From: CAYXSX01 sp964467925
Lineage (GTDB): Bacteria > Pseudomonadota > Alphaproteobacteria > Micavibrionales > Micavibrionaceae
Length of the DNA stretch: 64,000 bases
Assembly (NCBI GenBank): GCA_964467925.1
Contig: CAYXSX010000005.1
Span: 50,590 to 114,589 of the forward strand
Direction: 5' to 3'
This document shows, in pieces, positions 41,314 through 49,852 of the stretch. Both the position numbers and the translations under genes were made by a program. The notes under the pieces are model-generated. The model had not been told where the DNA came from, made no database searches, and saw only the letters and a list, made by a program, of their open reading frames with translations. Positions within the stretch are counted from its first letter, which is position 1. Every line of letters begins with the position of its first letter.

Positions 41314-42078
41314 TTATGCGGCGATTTGTACCATGACGGGTGTATGGTCCGAAGGCTTGTCCCAGCCGCGCGGGCCCTTATCAATATGACAGGAGATCAA
41401 GCGGTCGGCCAGAGCGGGGGAGAGCAGGAAATGATCGATGCGGATTCCCTGATTCTTTTGCCAGCGTCCGGCCTGATAATCCCAGAAACTGTATTCCTGC
41501 GCCGCCGGGTTATGGGCGCGGTAGGCTTCGGTAAGGCCTAGATTGATGAGTTTGCGGAACTGCTTGCGCGTTTCCATTTTAAACAGTGCGTCATCCGTCC
41601 ATACGGCTGGATCCCAGCAATCGCGCTCCTCCGGGATTACATTAAAATCCCCGCCGATAATAAAATCGGTCATTTCTTCGCGCAATGCCTGCAGGCGGAT
41701 TTTCAAGCGCTTCATCCAGCCGAGTTTGTAGGGGTATTTCTCGCTATCCACCGGATTGCCGTTGGGCAGGTAAATGTTGATGAGGCGAAGGCCATTCGTT
41801 TCAAACTCAAGATAACGCGCTTGTTCGTCTGTATCATCGCCGGGCAGGGATTCGCGTAATACCGTAACAGGGGTTTTAGAGAACACGGCCACGCCGTTAT
41901 ACGCCTTCTGGCATACGGCGGCTGTGTGATAGCCCAGCGCTTCATATTCAGCGGCGGCGAATTCCAGTCCCTTTAATTCCTGCACCATCAAGACATCGGG
42001 CGCGGTTTCCGTGAGGTAGCGTTTTACATGCTCCCCCCGCGCCTTTATCGAATTAACGTTCCATGTGACGATTTTCAT
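41314..42078 (-). CDS. xthA: Exodeoxyribonuclease III
   Basis: The 254-residue enzyme shows KIVTWNVNSIKAR, QELKG (metal-binding Glu), YNGVAVFSK, INIYLPNGN, IIGGDFNVIPEE, IDHFLLS and the catalytic SDHTPV at the end. It cuts at abasic sites and degrades 3' ends in DNA repair. It is seven bases downstream of the DUF2336 gene and probably co-transcribed. Confidence 0.93.
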   Translation of the reverse strand: MKIVTWNVNSIKARGEHVKRYLTETAPDVLMVQELKGLEFAAAEYEALGYHTAAVCQKAYNGVAVFSKTPVTVLRESLPGDDTDEQARYLEFETNGLRLINIYLPNGNPVDSEKYPYKLGWMKRLKIRLQALREEMTDFIIGGDFNVIPEERDCWDPAVWTDDALFKMETRKQFRKLINLGLTEAYRAHNPAAQEYSFWDYQAGRWQKNQGIRIDHFLLSPALADRLISCHIDKGPRGWDKPSDHTPVMVQIAA

Positions 42079-42085
42079 GGGGCTA

Positions 42086-43357
42086 TTATGCCGCCTTCAG
42101 GCCCAGAAAATCCAGCTGCCAGTTGATTTCTTCCTCGGTTAACGGATATTCCGTGCCGTCGCGGGGGTAGAGCAGGGCCGTATGCGGGATGTGGGCGATT
42201 TCCCTTTGCAGGGTTAGCGCCATACGCATGGAAAGCTCGGCCTTCCAGGCCAGTGCGACGACGGGTTTGGCCGTTTCCATTTCGAAAATCTTCTCCACGC
42301 TTTCGGCGCTTGTTCCCGTCATATGAGCCAAGGCGACAAACAGGAATTCACGGTCACGCATTGCCACGCAATCGGAAATGGTCTCCTCGTTCAAACGCTT
42401 TTCCTTGATCAGGCGCTTGAGGCGCTGTTCATGGGTTTCTGTCAGATGTTCTTCTTCATTGGCGAATTCGACGCGGCGGCGGAAGATTGCGGCGATTTCC
42501 TCTGTCATCGATTCGTCGAAATCACCCCGGCTCATCAGCAAATCGCGCACGGAAGCATCGACAAACTCGGCAAGCTCGCGCGCGACGGGCAGGGGAAGCT
42601 GCGCCCGCGTCGCCATCGGGCGTTGCCATTCCTTCAAGGTTTTGGCCTTTTCCACGATGGTCATCAGCAGTTTTTCGCCGATCTGTGCGCCGCTGTTTTT
42701 CAAAAGCGCCTTACCGCCCTCGACGTCTTCAACCTCGATCACGGCGGCAGAAACGGGCGCGCTGACGCGGTCGCGTTTGGCCACGGCCTGCACGACCCAG
42801 CTTGCCGGATGGCTTTTGAGAATATCCAGAAGATCCTTGTCCGATACGGCCGCGCAGAAACGCAAAATAGGCTCGGAGACTTCACGCTCCACATCGCGGG
42901 CAAGCTGCCCCACCACTTTGGGCGGCGCGTGGGCGTGATCTTTGAGGGTAGAGGACAGCGCGACGCGGATTTTTAAAACTTCGTCCAGCGCCAGAGTGCC
43001 CAGCGATTGCACGGCATAGGCGTATAATTGCGAATGACGGTCTTGCGAGAGACCGGGCAGAAGATCGACAAGGCGGCGGGCCAGCGCCATGCGCACGTCT
43101 TCGCTGGCGTCACGGGCGAGAACGGCGGAGGCCTGCACCGGAAGTTCGGAGTTCTGGGCGACCGCCAGACGTACCTGCGGATCGGGGTCGTTATCGGCAA
43201 GGTAATAAAGAATTTCCTTGTGCGTGTCACGGCTAAGAGCCAGTTCCATGCGCTCTTCCACGTCTTCGGACCGCGCCAGAACCTTTTCACGCTCATAGCG
43301 CGCGGGATCGCGTTTGATAACTTTTCTTTTTGAAAATCTTTTGAGAAATCGAACCAT
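42086..43357 (-). CDS. DUF2336 (HEAT-repeat-like) protein
   Basis: The 423-residue protein has a basic N-terminus followed by repeated helical pairs (ALSRDTHKEILYYLADNDPDPQVRLAVAQN, LARDASEDVRMALARRLVDLLPG, ALDEVLKIRVALSSTL), typical of DUF2336 proteins of alphaproteobacteria. There is no catalytic motif; a protein-binding scaffold is likely. It precedes xthA and follows zapE after about 45 bases. Confidence 0.75.
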   Translation of the reverse strand: MVRFLKRFSKRKVIKRDPARYEREKVLARSEDVEERMELALSRDTHKEILYYLADNDPDPQVRLAVAQNSELPVQASAVLARDASEDVRMALARRLVDLLPGLSQDRHSQLYAYAVQSLGTLALDEVLKIRVALSSTLKDHAHAPPKVVGQLARDVEREVSEPILRFCAAVSDKDLLDILKSHPASWVVQAVAKRDRVSAPVSAAVIEVEDVEGGKALLKNSGAQIGEKLLMTIVEKAKTLKEWQRPMATRAQLPLPVARELAEFVDASVRDLLMSRGDFDESMTEEIAAIFRRRVEFANEEEHLTETHEQRLKRLIKEKRLNEETISDCVAMRDREFLFVALAHMTGTSAESVEKIFEMETAKPVVALAWKAELSMRMALTLQREIAHIPHTALLYPRDGTEYPLTEEEINWQLDFLGLKAA

Positions 43358-43400
43358 ACGTTACCCGGCAAGTTTCCTGATGGGGAAAAGATTTAAGAAT

Positions 43401-44528
43401 TTACGCGTTTGTGGATTGAGTCGAATATGCAGGCGATTGCATCTCGAGTAAACGGGAAATAGTGCGTTCAAATTCAAAACCATGGTCTTTTCCACTGTAT
43501 AATTTTTCCGGCGGTGCTTCTGCGGAAATTGCAAGAATTGTGCCGTTTTCGTACAGGGAATCGATCAATATCATCAATCGCTTAGCCTCATTTCGCTTGT
43601 CGGGCGTCAGTATAGGAATTTTTTCTAAAAACACCGTGTGGTAACGCCTTGCAATGCCTAGATAATCCTCCGCGCCCAGCGGCTTTTCGCAAAGCTGTGC
43701 AAAAGTGAAGCGGGCGACCCCTCCGGCCGCTTTTGGCACCCGAATGGCGCGGCCCTTGACGGTAAATTTTTCACCTTTTACCGGGCTGTTTTTGCTCAAA
43801 CGGGCAAAAAGCGCCCCTATCCGGCGTTCCGTGTCACGGCCCAAGGGCCAGAAATAAGTGCCGCTTTCATCGATTTCCCGGTCGCGGTAATCGGTCGGGC
43901 TGTCGAGGTGGATAATTTCCAGACGGTTTTTCAAAAGCGCGATAAAGGGCAGGAAACGGTCGCGCTGCAGCCCGCCTTTATAGAGATCATCCGGCGGCCA
44001 GTTGCTAGTGGCCACGATGATCACGTCATGATCCAGCAGGGCGGTAAAAAGGCGGCCCAGAATCATCGCATCGGCCACGTCGGTAACGTGGAATTCATCG
44101 AAACACAGTACGCGGGCACGCTCCGCAATTCTTTCGGCCAGCATGGGTAGGGCGACATCCACACCTTCGTTGATATTCTCCACCTCGCGGTGGGAATGGA
44201 TGTAATCATGCACCTCGATCATGAATTCGTGGAAATGCACGCGGCGTTTGATGATGTCGTCCGGCAGGCAGTCAAAGAACATATCCATCAACATGGATTT
44301 GCCGCGCCCCGGCCCGCCGTAAATATAAAGCCCCTTGGGGGAGGGGCCCGTGCGCCGCCCCAGACCCGTTTTGCGCTGGAACCAGTTCAGCTTGGGAAGG
44401 TCGCGTTCCTCCATGATTTCGCCATAAAGGCGCTGGAGCGAAGCCGCGGCTATGGCCTGCTCCGCGTCAGCTTCCAGCTCTGCGCTTTCAAGCTTTTGGC
44501 TGTATTGCGTTATCGGATCGTGCGGCAT
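43401..44528 (-). CDS. zapE: Cell division ATPase ZapE (AFG1-like)
   Basis: The 375-residue AAA-type ATPase has Walker A IYGGPGRGKSMLM (about 90-102), HFHEFM, Walker B CFDEFHVTDVADA and the sensor region TSNWPPDDLY. ZapE interacts with FtsZ and is needed for constriction in some conditions; AFG1 relatives also serve protein quality control. It overlaps tatC by 41 bases, which is long, so the start may be somewhat downstream. In many alphaproteobacteria this gene lies near mdh, as it does loosely here (about 8 kb). Confidence 0.9.
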   Translation of the reverse strand: MPHDPITQYSQKLESAELEADAEQAIAAASLQRLYGEIMEERDLPKLNWFQRKTGLGRRTGPSPKGLYIYGGPGRGKSMLMDMFFDCLPDDIIKRRVHFHEFMIEVHDYIHSHREVENINEGVDVALPMLAERIAERARVLCFDEFHVTDVADAMILGRLFTALLDHDVIIVATSNWPPDDLYKGGLQRDRFLPFIALLKNRLEIIHLDSPTDYRDREIDESGTYFWPLGRDTERRIGALFARLSKNSPVKGEKFTVKGRAIRVPKAAGGVARFTFAQLCEKPLGAEDYLGIARRYHTVFLEKIPILTPDKRNEAKRLMILIDSLYENGTILAISAEAPPEKLYSGKDHGFEFERTISRLLEMQSPAYSTQSTNA

Positions 44529-45255
44529 AGCGGATCAACAGGATGGAAAGCTCGTAAAGTCCGAGAATGGGAAGCGCGAGCAGGATTTGTGAAAGTATAT
44601 CGGGCGGGGTCAGGAAGGCCGCGACGATAAAGGTGACGATGACCGCGTATTTGCGTTTGGCGGCCAGCCCGTCGGCGGTGATCAGTCCGGCGCGGCCCAT
44701 GAGAGTGAGGAGCACGGGAAGCTGGAAGCACAGGCCGAAGGCGAAAATCAGCGTCATGATCAGGTCGAGATATTCGCTTACCCGCGCCTCGAGCTGGATG
44801 GGCAGGGCGGTATCAAGCCCTGCGCTCTGGAAGCTCAGGAAGAACGGCCAAGCGGCGGGAATTACGAGGTAGTAAACACAGGCCCCGCCCGCAAAGAACA
44901 AGAGCGGCGTGGCGATCAGGAAGGGCAGGAAGGCCCGTTTTTCGTTCTGATACAACCCCGGCGCGATGAACATCCAAATCTGCGCCAGCAGGAAAGGGAA
45001 TGTGATAAATATTCCGGCGAAGAACGCGACTTTGACGAAGGTGAAGAAGGCCTCGGTCAGGCCGGTATAGATCAAACGCTGGCTGTCTTGCGGGCCCATG
45101 GCATTGGCAAGCGGTTCGACAAGGAAGCCGTAAATTTGATCGACAAAGATAAACGCCAGCCCCGTACCCAGCGCCATAAACAGGAACGACCAGAGCAGGC
45201 GCTTGCGCAGCTCGGTCAGGTGTTCGGGCAATGATTTGGACGTATGCTGGGTCAT
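44488..45255 (-). CDS. tatC: Twin-arginine translocase subunit TatC
   Basis: The 255-residue protein has six hydrophobic segments and the family motif LPEHLTELRKRLLWSF at the N-terminus, FFTFVKVAFFAGIFITFPFLLAQIWMFIAPGLYQNEKR, and FGLCFQLPVLL. TatC binds the twin-arginine signal. It overlaps tatB by four bases (ATGA) and zapE downstream. The order scpA-scpB-tatA-tatB-tatC is conserved in alphaproteobacteria. Confidence 0.95.
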   Translation of the reverse strand: MTQHTSKSLPEHLTELRKRLLWSFLFMALGTGLAFIFVDQIYGFLVEPLANAMGPQDSQRLIYTGLTEAFFTFVKVAFFAGIFITFPFLLAQIWMFIAPGLYQNEKRAFLPFLIATPLLFFAGGACVYYLVIPAAWPFFLSFQSAGLDTALPIQLEARVSEYLDLIMTLIFAFGLCFQLPVLLTLMGRAGLITADGLAAKRKYAVIVTFIVAAFLTPPDILSQILLALPILGLYELSILLIRYAARSDNAIQPKA

Positions 45256-45632
45256 GCTTTCGTAGCCCGTTTTTTAGGCGCGGTCTTTTTGGCCGGAGAC
45301 TTTTTTGCTGGCGTTTTTTTAGCGGGCGTTTTCTTTTGTGGTTTCTTTTTTTTCGGCGGGGGCAGGGCGGCGAACTCTTCATCTCCTGCTGCCTCGTCGA
45401 ATAAGTCTTCGTCGAAATCGCGCGCCTCGAAATTCACGGAATTACGAATGTCATCGAGGTCATGCTGGCGCATGAAATCTTCGAATTGTTGAGAGAAGGC
45501 GTAGCGCACATATTGCAGGCGCCGGATTATACGTCCAAGGCCATGCATCATGGCGGGGATTTCCGCCGGACCGATCACCAGAACCGCGACGGCGATAATC
45601 ACAACCAGCTCTGCAAAGCCGAAATCGAGCAC
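45252..45632 (-). CDS. tatB: Twin-arginine translocase subunit TatB with H1-like tail
   Basis: The 126-residue protein starts with the TatB membrane helix (FAELVVIIAVAVLVIGPAEIP; Glu and Gly-Pro hinge), an amphipathic helix (LGRIIRRLQYVRYAFSQQFEDFMRQ) and an acidic middle, then a Lys/Pro/Ala tail of about 35 residues made of KKTPAKK units. The start is GTG 45632 with AAGGA nine bases upstream. TatB hands substrates from TatC to TatA. The tail resembles histone H1 and is unusual for TatB. Confidence 0.88.
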   Translation of the reverse strand: MLDFGFAELVVIIAVAVLVIGPAEIPAMMHGLGRIIRRLQYVRYAFSQQFEDFMRQHDLDDIRNSVNFEARDFDEDLFDEAAGDEEFAALPPPKKKKPQKKTPAKKTPAKKSPAKKTAPKKRATKA

Positions 45633-45658
45633 AAGTTTTGTCCTTAGGGATGAGACAC

Positions 45659-45686
45659 CCTGAAGACCCTTTTAAAGGTCTTCAGG
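45659..45686 (-). promoter_or_regulatory. Intercistronic hairpin between tatA and tatB
   Basis: A perfect 10-bp stem CCTGAAGACC (45659-45668) and GGTCTTCAGG (45677-45686) with an eight-base loop lies in the 65-base gap between tatA and tatB. No T-run follows on the minus strand, so it may set tatA mRNA levels above those of tatB by blocking decay or partial termination. Confidence 0.5.
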
Positions 45687-45697
45687 TTAATCGTTAT

Positions 45698-46120
45698 TTA
45701 TTTTTTAGCGGCTGTCTTTTTTGTCGCCGTTTTCTTCGCCGGCGCTTTTTTTACAGCGGGCTTGCTTGTCGCGGCCTTTGTTGTCGTCTTCTTGGCCGGA
45801 GCTTTTTTCGCTGCGGTTTTAGATGCGGCTTTTTTAGCTGGCGCTTTTTTAGCGGCTGTTTTCTTTTTTGCGGTTGTCTTCTTGGCAGCTGTTTTCTTAG
45901 CTGGAGCTTTCTTCGCCGCTGTCTTTTTCGGCGTCGAAGTTTTCTTCGCTACAGCCTTGGGTGCCGGTTTTGCCGCCGGAGCATCATCTTCCTTAAGACC
46001 TTTCTTGAAAGAGCGCACGCCCTTGGCAAGATTTTCAGCGATAGCAGGTACGCGGGCCGCGCCGAACAGCACGACAATAATCAGGACAATCAGTAAAAGT
46101 TGTAAGGGACCGGGCGTCAT
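45698..46120 (-). CDS. tatA: Twin-arginine translocase subunit TatA with long H1-like tail
   Basis: The 140-residue protein has the TatA helix (LQLLLIVLIIVVLFGAARVPAIAENLAKG) and amphipathic helix (VRSFKKGLKED), followed by about 90 residues of KKTAAKKAPAKK-type repeats. Ordinary TatA has fewer than 100 residues with a short acidic tail. TatA oligomers form the translocation pore. The DNA under the tail is itself repetitive, so expansion by slippage is likely. It lies between scpB and tatB. Confidence 0.88.
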   Translation of the reverse strand: MTPGPLQLLLIVLIIVVLFGAARVPAIAENLAKGVRSFKKGLKEDDAPAAKPAPKAVAKKTSTPKKTAAKKAPAKKTAAKKTTAKKKTAAKKAPAKKAASKTAAKKAPAKKTTTKAATSKPAVKKAPAKKTATKKTAAKK

Positions 46121-46154
46121 TTATTTCTTCCTCTAGTTTTCTTTAGTTTTATTT

Positions 46155-46796
46155 TTAAGCGTCTTCGAGTTCGTCTTCTTCGAAGTCCTCTTCGCGCTCT
46201 TGTTTTTCGTTTTCTTCCTCTACCAGCCGGTCAAGCATGTCCGGCGTTTCGGGCAGAGCATCTATAGCCGGGCGGCGGTCCAAAAGTCCAGAGGCTTTCA
46301 GGTCGTCGAGTCCCGGTAGATCCATAATAGACTCTAATGCAAATTGATCAAGGAAGGCGGTGGTAGTTACCCACGTCAAAGGACGGCCTGGCGTTTCGCG
46401 GCGGCGTCCCGGTTTGACCCATCCGGCTTCGATCAGAGAATCGAGCGTGCCGCGATGCGTAACCACGCCGCGAATATTTTCGATTTCCGCGCGGGTGATC
46501 GGCTGGTGATAGGCGATAATGGCCATCGTTTCCATCGCGGCGCGGGAAAGCTTGCGTTCAACATTTTTTTCAATCTGCAACGCTTCGCCCAGATCGGCAG
46601 CGGTGCGAAACGCCCAGGCACCATCGAGATGGACGAGGTTCACGCCGCGCCCCGCATAATGTTCCTGCAACGCGTTTAAACATGCGCCAAGGTCGGCACC
46701 TTCCGGCATGCGTTCATGCAGCGCCTTGGGCGTTAGCGGCTCGGCGGAGGCGAACAATAGCGCCTCGAGAATTCTTATGTGTTGTTCGTTACTCAT
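46155..46796 (-). CDS. scpB: Segregation and condensation protein B
   Basis: The 213-residue protein has the paired winged-helix pattern: ILEALLFASAEPLTPKAL, VNLVHLDGAWAFRTAADLG, LSRAAMETMAIIAYHQPITRAEIENIRGV and GWVKPGRRRETPGRPLTWVTT, ending in an acidic tail. ScpB dimerises and binds ScpA in the SMC condensin complex. It overlaps scpA by four bases. Confidence 0.94.
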   Translation of the reverse strand: MSNEQHIRILEALLFASAEPLTPKALHERMPEGADLGACLNALQEHYAGRGVNLVHLDGAWAFRTAADLGEALQIEKNVERKLSRAAMETMAIIAYHQPITRAEIENIRGVVTHRGTLDSLIEAGWVKPGRRRETPGRPLTWVTTTAFLDQFALESIMDLPGLDDLKASGLLDRRPAIDALPETPDMLDRLVEEENEKQEREEDFEEDELEDA

Positions 46797-47632
46797 TCCG
46801 CGGCCTCCATCAATTCCGGTTCTGGAGATAATGCGCGCACATAGATCGGACGGAAGAGGCCGTCCTGCTTAATCTCCAGCTTGCCCTGCTTGGCGAGTTC
46901 CAGCCCGGCGGTAAGGGTCGAGGCCAGAGCGGAGCGGCTGAAAAGTTTATCGGTGATGTCCTCGGGCAGGAAGCTGTGCAGCGTGGTCCAGACGCTTTGC
47001 AATCCTTTGCGCGGCAGGGCGCCAAGCATTTTGCTCAAACGTTCCAGTGCGTATTCGGCGGACATCAGGTTAAAGACGGGAAGGTCGTATTGCCCGTCTG
47101 AATTTCGGCGCTGGATGTCGCCATAAGCTTTGAGCATGTCGTAAAGGCCAACCTCCCAGCGTGTTTCTGTGACCACGGAAAGTCCTTCCGGCATGCCGCG
47201 GGCGAAAACCTGCTGACCTAGTTGCGGGCGCGACTTTAGTTTTTCGGCGGCGTTCTGCATGGCCTCCAGGCGGCGGAGCTGGAATTGCAGGGCTTCGGCC
47301 ATATCCTCGGCGCTGACCTCGTTTTCATCGTCCGTGCGTGGCAGGAGCAGGCGCGATTTTAAATAGGCAAGCCACGCCGCCATGACAAGATATTCGGCAG
47401 CCAGTTCCAGGTTCAATTGTTTCGCGCGTTCGATGAAAGAAAGATACTGGCGCACAAGTTGGAGAATTGATATCTGGGTCAAATCCACTTTTTGACGCTG
47501 CGCCAGTTCCAGCAGCACGTTGATCGGCCCTTCGAACCCGTCTATGTTGAGCAGTAGTGCGTCGTCCTCATGCGCAGCATCAAGGGGTGCGCGCGGCGGA
47601 TCTTCTTCGAAATGCGATAGTTGTTCTGTCAT
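46793..47632 (-). CDS. scpA: Segregation and condensation protein A (kleisin)
   Basis: The 279-residue protein carries the kleisin start LLNIDGFEGPINVLLELAQRQKVDLTQISI, LAAEYLVMAAWLAYLKSRLLLP and a C-terminal winged helix (LFSRSALASTLTAGLELAKQGKLEIKQ). It bridges SMC heads in chromosome condensation. It is first in the scpA-scpB-tatABC-zapE cluster, preceded by an element of nested inverted repeats. Confidence 0.94.
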   Translation of the reverse strand: MTEQLSHFEEDPPRAPLDAAHEDDALLLNIDGFEGPINVLLELAQRQKVDLTQISILQLVRQYLSFIERAKQLNLELAAEYLVMAAWLAYLKSRLLLPRTDDENEVSAEDMAEALQFQLRRLEAMQNAAEKLKSRPQLGQQVFARGMPEGLSVVTETRWEVGLYDMLKAYGDIQRRNSDGQYDLPVFNLMSAEYALERLSKMLGALPRKGLQSVWTTLHSFLPEDITDKLFSRSALASTLTAGLELAKQGKLEIKQDGLFRPIYVRALSPEPELMEAAE

Positions 47633-47643
47633 CTTGCCTTTTT

Positions 47644-47805
47644 AACTACAGAGATATACAGAGTGCGCAGAGATTCTTTTTATATCGTCATCCCGGGCTT
47701 GTCCCGGGATCCATTCATCGGCCTGGTGAGACTTGAGAAATGGATTCCGGCATTCGCCGGAATGACAAGAGGGAAAACTCTGCGATCTCTGCACGCTCTG
47801 TAGTT
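47644..47805 (+). repeat. Nested inverted-repeat element between scpA and nagZ
   Basis: The outer ends AACTACAGAG (47644-47653) and CTCTGTAGTT (47796-47805) are a perfect 10-base inverted repeat; just inside, AGAGTGCGCAGAGAT and ATCTCTGCACGCTCT are an imperfect pair. The core at 47687-47766 is an 80-bp repeat. The layout is MITE-like but has no visible target duplication. Confidence 0.5.
47687..47766 (+). repeat. 80-bp dispersed palindromic repeat
   Basis: GTCATCCCGGGCTTGTCCCG then GGATCCATTC at one end and AATGGATTCCGGC then ATTCGCCGGAATGAC at the other; same length and layout as the copies at 32735, 51944 and 53141. Confidence 0.8.
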
Positions 47806-47813
47806 TTATATTA

Positions 47814-48806
47814 CTATGCCGCCATAGTTGACGAGTTTTTCGCGTTTTGCAAGCGTTTCAGCGCCTTTGCGGAGAGTTTTGGGCAGTTTTTTGCAACTTT
47901 TTTCATGTCTTTCATGTTTCCGGAACAATGAAGCGCGATATCGCAGCCTGCCTCGATGACGGTCTTGGTACGCTCGCCGAGGTCGCCATAGGCCTGAAGG
48001 GCATGCATATCGAGATCGTCACTGACCAGAATGCCGTCAAATCCGATCTCTTTTCTGATGACGTCACCGATTACTTTGGCGGAGGTGGAGGCAGGATGAT
48101 CGGCATCAAGATCGCTATAGACCACATGTGCGCTCATGGCCCAAACGGCATTTCCGACATCGCTTTCGGCCAGAATTTTGAACGACCGGAAATCGGTTTT
48201 TGAAAGTTCCGCGTGGGGCGTGTCCACAACGGGAAGATCCAGATGCGAGTCTGCCAATGCTCTGCCGTGGCCGGGAATATGTTTGATCACCGGCGTGATT
48301 CCGGCGGCCAGATAATGACGGCAGACGGATATTCCCAAACGTCCGACCAGATTGGGATCGGTGCCGAAAGAACGGTCGCCGATAATGTCATGCGCATCGG
48401 GGAAAAGTATGTCGAGTACGGGGGTGCAATTCACGTTTACGCCGATGTCTTTAAGCTCGTCCGCCATTTGCAATGTGTTAAATCGCAAATCTTCCAGCGC
48501 GTCATCAAGATTATCAAGTGCTGCTTCGCCGAATGTCAGGGCAGGGGGGAAGGCTCGCCATTGCGGCGGCTTCAGGCGCTGCACTCGTCCGCCTTCCTGA
48601 TCGATCAGAATGGGGCAGTCGCGCCCGGTGAGATCGCGTAAGGAATCGGTCAGTGCCCGCACCTGCGCCGGGGTTTCAATATTTTTTGCGCCCTTTTTGT
48701 TGAACAGGATAAAACCGAGCGGATCGGCGTCTTTGAAAAACGCCTTTTCATCCTCGGTCAGGGAGGGGCCGGAAAGCGCGTAAATGGCGGCAGAAACGTT
48801 GTTCAA
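47814..48806 (-). CDS. nagZ: Beta-N-acetylhexosaminidase NagZ
   Basis: The 330-residue family 3 glycosidase has ILIDQEGGRVQRLKPP, NVNCTPVLDILFPDAHDIIGDRSFG, the catalytic loop IKHIPGHGRALADSHLDLP (His general acid region) and the nucleophile Asp in ILVSDDLDMHAL. It removes GlcNAc from anhydro-muropeptides in cell wall recycling. It lies four bases downstream of the SPOR gene. Confidence 0.92.
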   Translation of the reverse strand: MNNVSAAIYALSGPSLTEDEKAFFKDADPLGFILFNKKGAKNIETPAQVRALTDSLRDLTGRDCPILIDQEGGRVQRLKPPQWRAFPPALTFGEAALDNLDDALEDLRFNTLQMADELKDIGVNVNCTPVLDILFPDAHDIIGDRSFGTDPNLVGRLGISVCRHYLAAGITPVIKHIPGHGRALADSHLDLPVVDTPHAELSKTDFRSFKILAESDVGNAVWAMSAHVVYSDLDADHPASTSAKVIGDVIRKEIGFDGILVSDDLDMHALQAYGDLGERTKTVIEAGCDIALHCSGNMKDMKKVAKNCPKLSAKALKRLQNAKNSSTMAA

Positions 48807-48810
48807 AACC

Positions 48811-49806
48811 TTACTTCTTTACGACCAGACAACCGCCGGATTTTTGAGCTTCGATCTTGCCGCAGATGCTGGAGGCTTCTTCCTTGGAAAACGGTCCAGC
48901 CTGAATGCGGTAATAGATGCCGCGTTCACCAAGGTTGGCTTCTTGTACGCGGTATTTCATACCTTGAAGAGAAGGGTAAGTGTTTTGAAGTTTGGCCCAT
49001 TCTTTCGGCGCGATGCTTTCCTCGCGGATTGATGAAAGCTGCACGAAGTAATTTCCGACAATGGCGCTCGCGGTTGTTTTCGCCGCGCCGGAGGCAGGGG
49101 CTACCTTTGCCAGCTCAGTTTCGGTACTGGCCGAGGCTGTAGGTCTTTGTTCCCGCTGGAGGGGTGTGGCTTGTGGGGTTGCAGGCTCGGCTGCTTCGTC
49201 ATCCAGCACGGAACGGACGAAAGCAAGAGTTTCAGGTGAAGAGCCGGGCACATGAACCGTTTCAGGCGGCTTTACTTCCACCGCCTTGGGCTGAGCTTGT
49301 GCTGTTTCGGCAGGAGCAGGTTGTGCTGATGCGGACTGTGTAGTCTGCTCTGGCGCCTGTGCGCTTAAGGTTATGTCTTCGGGCTCTGCAGGGGCTTGCG
49401 CGACTTCCTCACTTGAAGCCTCCTCATCTGAAGAAGGATCTAAGAGGTTTTCCACGCGGCCCGCGCCTTCACCGTTTTCGGCGGTGCGCATTGTGTCGAA
49501 TATCGTGCTGTCGCGGTTGGGAATGTCCATCCCGCCCACTTCCATCGGTTCGCTTTTGTAGGGGCGGCCATCGGCCTGAACAATAGGAGCATTGCCGTTA
49601 TTTCCGGCAGCATCGGGATAGGCGCTGACGATCAGCGCGGCAAAAGCGCCTCCGGTCAGAAGCAGACCGGCGGTAATCACCAGCGGGCTGCGGAGCGTGC
49701 GGGAAATACGTTCGCCAAAAATCTTGTCCATAAACCCGCGCCGCGGTGCGACGTAATGGCTTTGCGGAGAGTAATTGTAGCGGGAGTGAAAATCGCCTTG
49801 ATTCAT
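48811..49806 (-). CDS. SPOR-domain inner-membrane protein
   Basis: The 331-residue protein has a cytoplasmic N-terminus, one transmembrane segment (about 37-60, LVITAGLLLTGGAFAALIVSA), a long Pro/Ala/Glu/Gln-rich periplasmic linker and a C-terminal SPOR domain (about 255-331: YFVQLSSIREES, YRVQEANLGERGIYYRIQAGPFS). SPOR domains bind denuded glycan strands at the division septum. AAGGAAAG lies eight bases before the ATG. The neighbours dgt and nagZ flank it as in other alphaproteobacteria. Confidence 0.85.
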   Translation of the reverse strand: MNQGDFHSRYNYSPQSHYVAPRRGFMDKIFGERISRTLRSPLVITAGLLLTGGAFAALIVSAYPDAAGNNGNAPIVQADGRPYKSEPMEVGGMDIPNRDSTIFDTMRTAENGEGAGRVENLLDPSSDEEASSEEVAQAPAEPEDITLSAQAPEQTTQSASAQPAPAETAQAQPKAVEVKPPETVHVPGSSPETLAFVRSVLDDEAAEPATPQATPLQREQRPTASASTETELAKVAPASGAAKTTASAIVGNYFVQLSSIREESIAPKEWAKLQNTYPSLQGMKYRVQEANLGERGIYYRIQAGPFSKEEASSICGKIEAQKSGGCLVVKK

Positions 49807-49852
49807 AGTGTCTTTCCTTACGCAGCTAAATTAACGGACTATGAAATGATTC

